Source of the DNA: Ectopseudomonas composti
GTDB lineage: Bacteria > Pseudomonadota > Gammaproteobacteria > Pseudomonadales > Pseudomonadaceae
Direction: 5' to 3'
Length of the DNA: 9,817 nucleotides
Assembly (NCBI GenBank): GCA_946886245.1
Contig: CAMPIF010000125.1
Span: forward strand, 1-9,817
Under the pieces are notes generated by a model. That model was not told the origin of the DNA and ran no database searches. It worked only from the letters and a program-made list of their open reading frames with translations. Numbering within the stretch: the first letter of the stretch is position 1; each line of letters opens with the position of its first letter. A program made the position numbers and the translations under genes. This document shows positions 1 through 5,604 of this stretch, piece by piece.

Positions 1-137
1 AGGGCAAACTGCCGGTGGAAATTGCCGTGTCCATCGCCGGCGAAGTGATCGCCACCTATAACGCAAGCTTCGGCCAGGACGTGAAGAAGGGCGAATCCAG
101 CGTCACCAAGCTGCTGCCGGCCTCGCGCCGGTCCTGA
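1..137 (+). CDS. xdhC: XdhC, xanthine dehydrogenase accessory protein (C-terminal end, partial)
   Basis: The reading frame open from base 3 encodes the last 44 residues of a protein cut by the window edge and ends at TGA 135–137. It contains KLPVEIAVSIAGEVIA, which resembles the conserved C-terminal XdhC/CoxI motif (P-x-E-I-A-x-S-I-x-x-E). XdhC binds and sulfurates the molybdenum cofactor and inserts it into xanthine dehydrogenase, which makes urate from hypoxanthine and xanthine. Its position just before guaD on the same strand fits the usual Pseudomonas order xdhA-xdhB-xdhC-guaD. The identification rests on a short tail plus context. Confidence 0.75.
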   Translation, partial: GKLPVEIAVSIAGEVIATYNASFGQDVKKGESSVTKLLPASRRS

Positions 138-142
138 CTTTC

Positions 143-255
143 GGTGCGCACAGCGCACCCTACGGGCCGGGCCGTACGCACGACGAATTCACGCCGCGCC
201 CAGTAGGGTGCGCCGCGCGCACCAATAACACCGCATTGTCCGTGGTGCGCACAGC
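143..255. repeat. Cluster of GGTGCGC/GCGCACC palindromic repeats between xdhC and guaD
   Basis: Three related elements lie in the 170-bp spacer. 143–159 is GGTGCGC-ACA-GCGCACC, followed by CTAC. 203–223 begins GTAGGGTGCGC and closes with GCGCACC, in the opposite orientation to the first. 244–255 repeats the first 12 bases of the first element (GGTGCGCACAGC). Related copies occur at 4562–4582 and 4619–4635; the 4562 copy matches 203–223 over 21 bases. These look like a dispersed REP-type family. The spacer has no credible gene and no clear promoter, so guaD may be read through from xdh. Confidence 0.75.
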
Positions 256-307
256 CTAGGCGGCCCCGCGAACCCTACGCACTGCCCGCTCAATCGAGAC
301 CTAACAG

Positions 308-1612
308 ATGACCACCAATATCAAAGCCTACCGCGCCGCCATCCTGCATAGCCTCGCCGACCCGGCCATCGTCGGCGTCGAGCCGTCCTACCAGTATTTC
401 GAGGACGGCATCCTGCTGATCGAGAACGGCAAAGTCGCCCAGGTCGGCGCAGCTGCCGAATTGCTGCCGAAGCTGGCCGGCGTCGACATTCAGCACTACC
501 GCGACGCGCTGATCACGCCCGGCTTCATCGACACCCATATCCACTACCCGCAGACCGGCATGATCGCCTCCTATGGCGAGCAGTTGCTGGACTGGCTCAA
601 CACCTACACCTTCCCCACCGAGAAACAGTTCGCCGACAAGGCGCACGCCAGCGACGTGGCGGCGATCTTCCTCAAGGAACTGCTACGCAATGGCACCACC
701 ACCGCCCTGGTGTTCGGCAGCGTGCACCCGCAGTCGGTGGACGCCTTCTTCGAGCAGGCCGACAAGCTCAACCTGCGCATGATCGCCGGCAAGGTGCTGA
801 TGGATCGCAACGCCCCGGACTACCTGACCGACACCGCCGAATCCGGCTACGCCGAGAGCAAGGCATTGATCGAGCGCTGGCACGGCAAGGGCCGCCTGCA
901 CTACGCGGTCACCCCGCGCTTCGCGCCCACCAGTACCCCGGAGCAACTGGACCTGGCCGGTAAGCTGTTCGGCGAGTATCCCGATCTGTACATGCACACC
1001 CATATTTCCGAGAACAAGGCCGAGGTGGCCTGGGTCAAGGAGCTGTTCCCCGAGCGCAAGGGCTATCTGGACGTCTACGACCACCACAGGCTGATCGGCC
1101 CACGCGCGGTGTTCGCCCATGGCGTGCACCTGTGCGACGACGAATGCCAGCGCCTGGCCGAGACTGGCTCGGCGGTCGCCTTCTGCCCGACCTCCAACCT
1201 GTTCCTGGGTAGCGGCCTGTTCGACCTGAACAAACTGGAAGCCCATGGTGTGCGCGTCGGCCTGGGTACCGATGTCGGCGCCGGCACCAGCTTCAGCCAG
1301 CTGCAATCGCTGAACGAGGCGTACAAGATCATGCAACTGCAGGGCAAGAAACTCGACCCGTTCAAGTCGCTGTATCTGGCCACGCTGGGCGGCGCCAACG
1401 CGCTGTACCTGGACGACAAGCTGGGCAACTTCCTGCCCGGCAAGGACGCCGACTTCCTGGTGCTGGACTACAACGCCACGCCGCTGATCAGCTACCGCAT
1501 GCAGCAGGCCAGGAGCCTGGAAGAACGCCTGTTCGCCCTGACCATGCTCGGTGATGACCGCACCGTGAAGGAAACCTTCGCCGCCGGCGTATCGGTGCAC
1601 CAGCGCGATTGA
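308..1612 (+). CDS. guaD: Guanine deaminase
   Basis: A 434-residue cytosolic amidohydrolase of the usual GuaD length (E. coli about 439) that deaminates guanine to xanthine and ammonia, feeding xanthine dehydrogenase. Family metal-site motifs are all present: PGFIDTHIHYPQ (H77, H79), HTHISEN (H232, with catalytic E235), AHGVHL (H271) and GLGTDVGAGTS (D322). This matches the metal ligands known for guanine deaminases. The ATG at 308 gives the normal N-terminus (MTTNIKAYRAAIL); its Shine-Dalgarno sequence is weak (GAGA about 10 bases upstream). It follows xdhC by 170 bp on the same strand and converges on the GntR gene. No candidate GntR operator lies directly upstream, so it is probably expressed with the xdh genes. 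Confidence 0.95.
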   Translation: MTTNIKAYRAAILHSLADPAIVGVEPSYQYFEDGILLIENGKVAQVGAAAELLPKLAGVDIQHYRDALITPGFIDTHIHYPQTGMIASYGEQLLDWLNTYTFPTEKQFADKAHASDVAAIFLKELLRNGTTTALVFGSVHPQSVDAFFEQADKLNLRMIAGKVLMDRNAPDYLTDTAESGYAESKALIERWHGKGRLHYAVTPRFAPTSTPEQLDLAGKLFGEYPDLYMHTHISENKAEVAWVKELFPERKGYLDVYDHHRLIGPRAVFAHGVHLCDDECQRLAETGSAVAFCPTSNLFLGSGLFDLNKLEAHGVRVGLGTDVGAGTSFSQLQSLNEAYKIMQLQGKKLDPFKSLYLATLGGANALYLDDKLGNFLPGKDADFLVLDYNATPLISYRMQQARSLEERLFALTMLGDDRTVKETFAAGVSVHQRD

Positions 1613-1631
1613 AACGAACAGCCTGATTGCC

Positions 1632-1695
1632 TTGTAGGAGCCGGCTTGCCGGCGATCAATTCACTAGCGCATCGCTGGCAAGCCAGCTCCTACAA
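1632..1695. repeat. Inverted pair of Pseudomonas REP elements (REPIN-like)
   Basis: Left arm 1632–1656 (TTGTAGGAGCCGGCTTGCCG and five more bases) and right arm 1671–1695 are reverse complements over 25 bases with two mismatches, separated by 14 bases. The arm is the widespread Pseudomonas REP consensus. Such paired REPs (REPINs) are non-autonomous and are thought to be moved by RAYT transposases; none is encoded here. It sits in the usual place, between two converging genes. Confidence 0.9.
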
Positions 1696-1725
1696 AAATA
1701 CGCCTCAACGTAGACACGCCAATGA

Positions 1726-1759
1726 AAAAGCCCCGATGCGCGAGCATCGGGGCTTTCTT
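1726..1759. terminator. Bidirectional rho-independent terminator between guaD and the GntR gene
   Basis: GCCCCGATGC (1730–1739), loop GCGA, GCATCGGGGC (1744–1753) form a perfect 10-bp stem, extended by AAA/TTT pairs. T-rich sequence follows on both strands (TTTCTTGTT on +, CTTTTTCATT on −), so it can end guaD and the converging GntR gene alike. Confidence 0.9.
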
Positions 1760-1774
1760 GTTACACGCAACAAA

Positions 1775-2542
1775 TCAGCGGTTGGCAGCACTGCGGCCGG
1801 GCTTCTTCTTGGTCTGGAGCAGGTGCGAGAACACCGCGTGCAGATCGTCCGAGGCGCTTTCCTCGTCCAGATTAAGCTTGCTGTCAATGTGATCCATGTG
1901 ATGCATCATCAGGTGTACGGCACGCTCGGCATCGCGCGCCTCGATGGCGTCGATCAGCTGGTTGTGCTCGTCATAGGAGCAATGCGAACGGCTGCCGCTT
2001 TCGTACTGGGCGATGATCAGCGAGGTCTGCGACACCAGACTGCGCTGGAAACTCACCAGCGGCGCATTACGCGCGGCCTCGGCCAGCTTCAGGTGAAACT
2101 CGCCGGACAGGCGAATACCTGCACCCCGGTCGCCGCGCGAGAAACTGTCCTGCTCGTCCTTGACCATCTGGCGCAGCTCGGCCAGTTGCTCGGCGGTCGC
2201 GTGCTCGACGGCCAGCTCGGTGATGGCGCGCTCGACCAGACGGCGCGCGTAGAAGATCTGCCGCGCTTCTTCGACGCTCGGGCTGGCCACTACCGCGCCA
2301 CGGTTCGGGCGCAGCAACACCACGCCCTCATGAGCCAGACGCGAAAGGGCGCGACGGATGATGGTGCGACTGACGCCGAAGATCTCACCCAGCGCCTCTT
2401 CGCTCAGCTTGGTGCCGGGCGCCAGACGCTGCTCGAGAATGGCATCGAAGATATGGGCATATACGACATCGTCCTGAGTCCCGCTGCGGCTGCTTTTGCC
2501 CACGCGCGGCTGCTTCTTGAGAGGCTGCAATTGATCGTTCAT
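1775..2542 (-). CDS. GntR-family (FadR/FCD subfamily) transcriptional regulator of purine catabolism
   Basis: A 255-residue regulator. Residues about 24–87 form a GntR winged helix-turn-helix (core GEIFGVSRTIIRRALSRLAH, wing LLRPNRGAVV). Residues about 93–220 form an FCD ligand-binding domain, with candidate metal-binding histidines H150 (GEFH), H193 (DEH) and H214/H215. The tail is basic (KKKPGR). The ATG at 2542 is preferred: a TTG 15 bases upstream extends the frame but has no Shine-Dalgarno sequence, while a weak GAG lies 7 bases before the ATG. The position corresponds to the GntR gene of the P. aeruginosa purine locus (PA1520, from memory). FCD regulators usually bind short AT-centred palindromes and release on binding a small metabolite. 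The repeated TTGTAYACAA sites nearby are its likely operators, including one at its own promoter. The ligand, perhaps a urate-pathway intermediate, is unknown. Confidence 0.92.
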   Translation of the reverse strand: MNDQLQPLKKQPRVGKSSRSGTQDDVVYAHIFDAILEQRLAPGTKLSEEALGEIFGVSRTIIRRALSRLAHEGVVLLRPNRGAVVASPSVEEARQIFYARRLVERAITELAVEHATAEQLAELRQMVKDEQDSFSRGDRGAGIRLSGEFHLKLAEAARNAPLVSFQRSLVSQTSLIIAQYESGSRSHCSYDEHNQLIDAIEARDAERAVHLMMHHMDHIDSKLNLDEESASDDLHAVFSHLLQTKKKPGRSAANR

Positions 2543-2632
2543 TCTGGCTCGCGTCAATGAGAGTCGGCGACACTGCGACTCTACTGTGTTCTACCCGGTA
2601 GCTGACAAGCTCCGAGCGAAAAAACATCAGAA

Positions 2633-2661
2633 AAAAATTCAGGCAATTGTACACAAGTCAA
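2633..2661 (-). promoter_or_regulatory. Possible promoter of the GntR gene
   Basis: On the minus strand TTGACT (−35, 2656–2661) is followed after 17 bases by ATTTTT (2633–2638), a poor −10. The candidate GntR operator at 2647–2656 lies in the spacer and touches the −35, which would fit autorepression. This is inferred from sequence only. Confidence 0.4.
2647..2656. promoter_or_regulatory. Candidate GntR operator, site A (GntR gene promoter)
   Basis: TTGTACACAA, with half-sites TTGT and ACAA around a central AC, in the context AATTGTACACAAGT. The same 10-mer occurs before uraH, and its perfect form TTGTATACAA occurs before the permease and puuE. It lies 105 bp upstream of the GntR start codon. 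Confidence 0.7.
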
Positions 2662-2937
2662 CCAGCCACTACACCCTTCGTTGTATGACGTCATAGCTGA
2701 GCTACCGGCAGCTCATCGCCTGAGGCTGAGCGCAGAACAACCAATTCTTTCCTTATATATAGCTGCCTCATTCAGGCCATTAGCGGCTAAGAATCTTCAA
2801 CGGCTGACGAATCGTTGCCCGGCCGATAGAAGCCTCCCAGTCGGCCATAACCATATCTCTTTGTTTTAAAAGAACTTAACCCTGAAGACCGAGAAGATTG
2901 TCGCCAAATCCCTACGCACCCACGGCGGCACGGCCCA

Positions 2938-2954
2938 TTGGTGCGATCAATGCA
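2938..2954 (+). promoter_or_regulatory. Sigma-54-like promoter element upstream of the permease
   Basis: TTGGTGCG-ATCA-ATGCA carries the invariant GG (2940–2941) and GC (2952–2953) separated by exactly 10 bases, and matches 9 of the 12 specified positions of the −24/−12 consensus TTGGCACG-N4-TTGCA. Sigma-54 with NtrC commonly drives nitrogen scavenging in Pseudomonas. No NtrC-type site was recognised upstream, so this may be chance. Confidence 0.3.
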
Positions 2955-2970
2955 ACATTAAAAACATTAA

Positions 2971-2998
2971 TTGCATTTTTTGTATACAACATCATAAT
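2971..2998 (+). promoter_or_regulatory. Sigma-70-type promoter of the purine permease
   Basis: TTGCAT (−35, 2971–2976), 16-bp spacer, CATAAT (−10, 2993–2998), in an AT-rich island. The perfect operator palindrome at 2980–2989 fills the spacer, a typical repressor position. The expected start is near 3004–3006, giving a leader of about 130 nt that contains the palindrome at 3016–3031. Confidence 0.6.
2980..2989. promoter_or_regulatory. Candidate GntR operator, site B (permease promoter)
   Basis: TTGTATACAA, a perfect 10-bp palindrome between the −35 and −10 of the permease promoter. It is identical to the site before puuE (5596–5605). It is the best operator candidate for the FCD regulator encoded next door. 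Confidence 0.75.
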
Positions 2999-3015
2999 CG
3001 CGCCTGAGTGACTTC

Positions 3016-3031
3016 TTGACCGCTCGGTCAA
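3016..3031. promoter_or_regulatory. 16-bp palindrome resembling a RutR/TetR-family operator
   Basis: TTGACCG-CT-CGGTCAA has perfect 7-bp arms around a 2-bp centre. The E. coli RutR box is TTGACCA-NN-TGGTCAA, so only the innermost pair differs. It lies just downstream of the predicted start of the permease transcript, where a bound protein would block transcription. The binding protein is not encoded in the window. Confidence 0.55.
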
Positions 3032-3074
3032 CAACTTAGCCAGGAAGCACCGTCGAAAACACCGCCTGCCTCAG

Positions 3075-3100
3075 AGAGCATTGTTCTTGCGCAACGCTCT
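3075..3100 (+). promoter_or_regulatory. Leader hairpin upstream of the permease Shine-Dalgarno
   Basis: AGAGCATTG (3075–3083) pairs with CAACGCTCT (3092–3100) with one mismatch around an 8-base loop, 24 bases before the Shine-Dalgarno AGGAG. No T-tract follows, so it is not an obvious terminator. It may shape the mRNA leader. Confidence 0.35.
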
Positions 3101-3124
3101 GGGCGGTACACAACAAGAGAGATG

Positions 3125-3129
3125 AGGAG
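3125..3129 (+). promoter_or_regulatory. Strong ribosome binding site fixing the GTG start of the permease
   Basis: AGGAG lies 8 bases before the GTG at 3138, which settles this start. Just upstream, 3109–3121 (CACAACAAGAGAG) resembles the A-rich CA motif recognised by Hfq/Crc in Pseudomonas catabolite repression. Confidence 0.8.
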
Positions 3130-3137
3130 TACCCGCT

Positions 3138-4478
3138 GTGGAAAGCGTCAAACAAGAACAACACGCGAATCAACTGGCAAGAGGTGGCCTGCTCGACCGC
3201 TTCTTCAAACTGACCGAGCACCGCACCACCATCAAGACCGAACTGCTGGCCGGCCTGACGACCTTCGTCACCATGGCCTACATCATCTTCGTCAACCCCA
3301 ACATCATGGCCACCGCCGGCATCGATCACGGCGCCGCGTTCGTCGCCACCTGCATCGGCGCGGCCCTGGGCTGTTTCCTGATGGGGCTGTACGCCAACTG
3401 GCCGGTCGGCCTGGCACCCGGCATGGGCCTGAACGCCTTCTTCACCTACACCGTCGTCGGTGAAATGGGCTACAGCTGGGAGATCGCACTGGGCGCAGTG
3501 TTCATCTCCGGCGTGCTGTTCATGATCATGAGCCTGTCTCGGATTCGCGAATGGCTGCTCAACAGCATTCCGATGAGCCTGCGCTTCGCCATGGGTGCCG
3601 GGGACGGCCTGTTCCTCGGCCTGATCTGCCTGAAGACCGCCGGCATCGTCGTCGACAGCCCGGCCACGCTGCTGACCATGGGTTCGTTCAGTAACCCTTC
3701 GGCACTGCTGGCCGCCGCGTGCTTCCTGATGATCGCCGTGCTCAGCCACCGCAACGTGTTTGGCGCCATTCTCTTCAGCATGCTCGGCGTGACCGCAATC
3801 GGCTGGGCCCTGGGCCTGGTGGAATACGGTGGCCTGGTGTCGATGCCGCCGAGCCTGGCCCCGACCTTCCTGGCCATGGACATCGCCGGCGCGTTCAACG
3901 TGGCGATGATCAGCGTGATTCTGGCGTTCCTCTTCGTGAACATGTTCGACACCGCCGGCACCCTGATGGGCGTGGCCCATCGCGCCAATCTGGTGGATGA
4001 AGATGGCAAGATCCAGAACCTGTCCAAGGCCCTGAAAGCCGATTCCACCTCGAGCGTCGTGGGCGCCATGGTCGGCTGCCCGCCGGTGACCAGCTACGTG
4101 GAAAGCGCTGCAGGCGTCGCCGCCGGTGGCCGCACTGGCCTGACTGCCATCTCCGTCGGCCTCCTGTTCCTCGCGGCGATGTTCTTCGCACCGCTGGCCG
4201 GCATGATTCCCGCCTACGCCACCGCAGGCGCGCTGATCTACGTCGCGATGCTGATGATGAGCGGCATGGCGCACATCGATTGGAAGGACCACACCGACAC
4301 CATCCCGGCCATCGTGACCGTGGTGATGATGCCGCTGACCTTCTCCATCGCCAACGGCATCGCCCTGGGCTTCCTCACCTACGCCACGCTGAAACTGCTG
4401 ACAGGCCAGAGTGACAAGGTCTCGCTGAGCCTGTACGTGCTATGCGTGATCTTCATCGCCAAGTTCGCCTTCCTCTGA
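3138..4478 (+). CDS. NCS2-family purine permease, AzgA/GhxP type
   Basis: A 446-residue inner-membrane protein with about 12–14 hydrophobic segments, close in length to E. coli GhxP, GhxQ and PurP (about 445–455). AzgA-branch signatures include TTFVTMAYIIFVNP (41–54), GLAPGMGLNAFFTY (91–104), FDTAGTLMGVA (270–280) and the substrate-site loop CPPVTSYVESAAGVAAGGRT (314–333). It most likely imports hypoxanthine/guanine, or possibly adenine, by proton symport; the exact substrate cannot be read from the sequence. The loop carries C314-P315 where characterised members, as I recall them, have T-S. Translation starts at GTG 3138 behind AGGAG. The gene stands alone, with its own promoter, an operator and a terminator at 4502–4527. 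Context ties it to uptake of purines for the degradation pathway around it (P. aeruginosa PA1519 position, from memory). Confidence 0.92.
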   Translation: MESVKQEQHANQLARGGLLDRFFKLTEHRTTIKTELLAGLTTFVTMAYIIFVNPNIMATAGIDHGAAFVATCIGAALGCFLMGLYANWPVGLAPGMGLNAFFTYTVVGEMGYSWEIALGAVFISGVLFMIMSLSRIREWLLNSIPMSLRFAMGAGDGLFLGLICLKTAGIVVDSPATLLTMGSFSNPSALLAAACFLMIAVLSHRNVFGAILFSMLGVTAIGWALGLVEYGGLVSMPPSLAPTFLAMDIAGAFNVAMISVILAFLFVNMFDTAGTLMGVAHRANLVDEDGKIQNLSKALKADSTSSVVGAMVGCPPVTSYVESAAGVAAGGRTGLTAISVGLLFLAAMFFAPLAGMIPAYATAGALIYVAMLMMSGMAHIDWKDHTDTIPAIVTVVMMPLTFSIANGIALGFLTYATLKLLTGQSDKVSLSLYVLCVIFIAKFAFL

Positions 4479-4501
4479 CGGCAAACACCCCGCGCCGAGC
4501 G

Positions 4502-4527
4502 AAGCCCCGGCTATGTGCCGGGGCTTT
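4502..4527 (+). terminator. Terminator of the purine permease
   Basis: AAGCCCCGGC (4502–4511), loop TATGT, GCCGGGGCTT (4517–4526) is a perfect 10-bp stem starting 24 bases after the permease stop. The T-tract is short and interrupted (TTTGCGTTTGG), so it is a reasonable but not strong terminator. Confidence 0.8.
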
Positions 4528-4561
4528 GCGTTTGGTCCGAAAAAACCAGGCGGCGCGAAAG

Positions 4562-4635
4562 GTAGGGTGCGCCGCGCGCACCTGGCCAACATTCGGCCTG
4601 CTGGAGCGCCTCGAATTCGGTGCGCAAGGCGCACC
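4562..4635. repeat. Inverted pair of GGTGCGC/GCGCACC palindromes
   Basis: 4562–4582 matches 203–223 over 21 bases (GTAGGGTGCGC … GCGCACC). 4619–4635 is GGTGCGC-AAG-GCGCACC followed by CCTG, oriented oppositely. Each unit is itself a hairpin, so the pair can fold as two hairpins or one long stem, as REP-type elements do. Confidence 0.75.
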
Positions 4636-4778
4636 CTGCAGGCTTGCCGTCACGCCAATCGGAGCGGGCGTTTCATCGATGGGATGATGGCGTCCAAGCA
4701 TTTCTTGTATGAACAACATTACGGTCTTGTGCCGGGGGCTTTTCGTTTGCTCCATGGATGCCGGCGGATGCGCAGTGT

Positions 4779-4827
4779 GTAGGCCGCCCCTCCGGGCTAC
4801 GCAACGGATACCGCCCGGTAGGGTGCG
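4779..4827. repeat. Repeat remnants upstream of the uraH terminator
   Basis: 4779–4800 is an imperfect inverted repeat, GTAGGCC…GGGCTAC, of the GTAGCCCGGA type seen between pseudomonad genes. 4817–4827 (GGTAGGGTGCG) repeats the outer end of the element at 4561–4582 but lacks the other half, so it appears truncated. Confidence 0.5.
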
Positions 4828-4831
4828 AGCC

Positions 4832-4857
4832 AAAAAAAGCCCGCAGTGTGAGCGGGC
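4832..4857 (-). terminator. Terminator of uraH
   Basis: Read on the minus strand, GCCCGC (4857–4852), loop TCACACT, GCGGGC (4844–4839) is followed at once by seven T residues (4838–4832). It is a canonical intrinsic terminator about 67 bases past the uraH stop. A small GACTC-AAAC-GAGTC hairpin (4863–4876) lies between. Confidence 0.9.
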
Positions 4858-4923
4858 GTAAGGACTCAAACGAGTCTGAGGGTGACAAGCATTCGTCTGG
4901 CAGGCGTCTGGCCCGCCAGTCAC

Positions 4924-5277
4924 TCAGCTACCGCGATAGGTGGAGTAGCTGTAGGGGGAAATCAGCAGCGGCACGTGGTAGTGCTCCTGGCCGGCGTCGA
5001 TGCCGAAACGCAGGACCACGACATCGAGAAATGCCGTGTCCGGCAGCTTCACGCCACGGGCGCGGTAGTAGTCGCCGGCGTGGAAATGCAGCTGGTAAAC
5101 GCCCGTGCGGTAGTCGTCACCCTGCAGCACCGGCGCATCGCAACGGCCGTCATGGTTGGTGGTAACGCTGTTGATCAGTTCCAGCTGCGCGCCTTCGACG
5201 CGGTACAGCTCGACCTTGATGTCACTCCCTGGGCAGCCGTGCGCGGCATCCAGTACATGTGTAGTCAAACGTCCCAT
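4924..5277 (-). CDS. uraH: 5-hydroxyisourate hydrolase (transthyretin-related protein)
   Basis: A 117-residue protein of the normal length for bacterial HIUase. It hydrolyses 5-hydroxyisourate, the product of urate oxidation, to OHCU; the enzyme is a homotetramer. Diagnostic features are the N-terminal LTTHVLDAAHGCPG with active-site H7, R45 in NHDGRCDAP, H101 in HYHVPLLISP, and the C-terminal family signature YRGS (114–117), where the frame ends. There is no signal peptide, so it is cytosolic. The ATG at 5277 leaves the family's usual short N-terminus; the Shine-Dalgarno sequence (GAGA, 3 bases away) is poor. It is transcribed divergently from puuE-uraD-allA-puuD, which encodes the preceding and following steps, and has its own candidate operator at 5415–5424. 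Confidence 0.95.
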   Translation of the reverse strand: MGRLTTHVLDAAHGCPGSDIKVELYRVEGAQLELINSVTTNHDGRCDAPVLQGDDYRTGVYQLHFHAGDYYRARGVKLPDTAFLDVVVLRFGIDAGQEHYHVPLLISPYSYSTYRGS

Positions 5278-5414
5278 GGGTCTCGGATGCCCGCAGCGCC
5301 TCGCGCCCTACGAACACCACACCTCCTCTACTCTGTTGAAATCGGCTCGTCGCAGTGCTCCGACGCAGTGGCAGGATAGCACGCAGGGCAAATATAAAAC
5401 ACTTTACACGCAAA

Positions 5415-5424
5415 TTGTACACAA
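5415..5424. promoter_or_regulatory. Candidate GntR operator, site C (uraH promoter)
   Basis: TTGTACACAA, within the longer near-palindrome ATTGTACACAAT (5414–5425). The core is the same as site A before the GntR gene. It lies 138 bp upstream of the uraH start, next to the AT-rich stretch that probably holds its promoter. Confidence 0.7.
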
Positions 5425-5575
5425 TAAATCCGATACAGGTGCCATCCGCGCACCAAATCAGTTCATTACACAGGTCATTGCCAGCCAGCAACCACGGTAC
5501 AACCAGCACGCATTGCTGACCGCCTCGGCAATTTTTTTGCCTTGGCACGCAGAGAAGAAAATGATGAAAAGTCGA

Positions 5576-5604
5576 TTTACAAACGGCAACCAACTTTGTA
5601 TACA
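5576..5604 (+). promoter_or_regulatory. Likely promoter of puuE-uraD-allA-puuD
   Basis: TTTACA (5576–5581), 17-bp spacer, TATACA (5599–5604). The −10 hexamer lies inside the operator palindrome at 5596–5605, so a bound repressor would exclude RNA polymerase. The leader would be about 70 nt. The hexamers are imperfect. Confidence 0.5.

Larger units (their letters stand above)
2543..3137. other. Divergent control region between the GntR gene and the purine permease
   Basis: This 595-bp region has no credible gene. From left to right it holds the GntR leader, operator site A (2647–2656), a perfect 12-bp palindrome TATGACGTCATA (2684–2695), inverted repeats TGAGCT/AGCTCA (2698–2715) and GGCCGA/TCGGCC (2821–2846), a sigma-54-like element (2938–2954), the permease promoter with operator B (2971–2998), a RutR-like palindrome (3016–3031), a leader hairpin (3075–3100) and the permease Shine-Dalgarno sequence. 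About 300 bp separate the two operators, which is long for a simple divergent promoter. Confidence 0.8.
4479..4923. other. Convergent spacer between permease and uraH: terminators and repeats, no gene
   Basis: A 445-bp region with no ORF that has a ribosome binding site or a recognisable product. It contains the permease terminator (4502–4527), two GGTGCGC palindromes (4562–4582 and 4619–4635), a second near-copy of the terminator's 3' half (4728–4753), a GTAGGCC…GGGCTAC inverted repeat (4779–4800), a truncated repeat GGTAGGGTGCG (4817–4827) and the uraH terminator (4832–4857). It looks like a landing ground for repeats. Confidence 0.75.

Noticed and set aside
683..1600. 305-codon minus-strand ORF opposite guaD
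   Set aside because: Antisense shadow with no recognisable domain, opposite a complete guanine deaminase.
1646..2560. 304-codon plus-strand ORF opposite the GntR gene
   Set aside because: It is the antisense shadow of a clearly recognised GntR/FCD gene and begins within the REP pair; no known domain.
2681..2869. 62-codon ORF in the divergent control region
   Set aside because: No Shine-Dalgarno sequence and no recognisable motif; lies across several palindromes.
2915..2945. CGCACC…GGTGCG as an NtrC site
   Set aside because: The 19-base gap does not match the NtrC spacing of TGCACY-N5-RGTGCA.
3104..3113. CGGTACACAA, a possible further GntR operator near the permease start
   Set aside because: Two mismatches in the left half-site and a position beside the ribosome binding site; more likely chance.
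2543..3137. Purine riboswitch in the permease leader
   Set aside because: No purine-riboswitch core (conserved P1/J elements and kissing loops) could be recognised, and no anti-terminator/terminator pair is present.
3036..4292. 418-codon minus-strand ORF opposite the permease
   Set aside because: His/Gly/Ala/Gln-rich translation typical of an antisense shadow of a GC-rich gene; it also runs across the permease promoter leader.
4442..4923. Overlapping short ORFs on both strands in the permease–uraH spacer
   Set aside because: They run through terminators and repeats, lack ribosome binding sites and have shadow-like compositions.
5541..5557. TTGGCACG, a perfect sigma-54 −24 element upstream of puuE
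   Set aside because: The −12 GC is absent at the required spacing (AG is found at 5556–5557).
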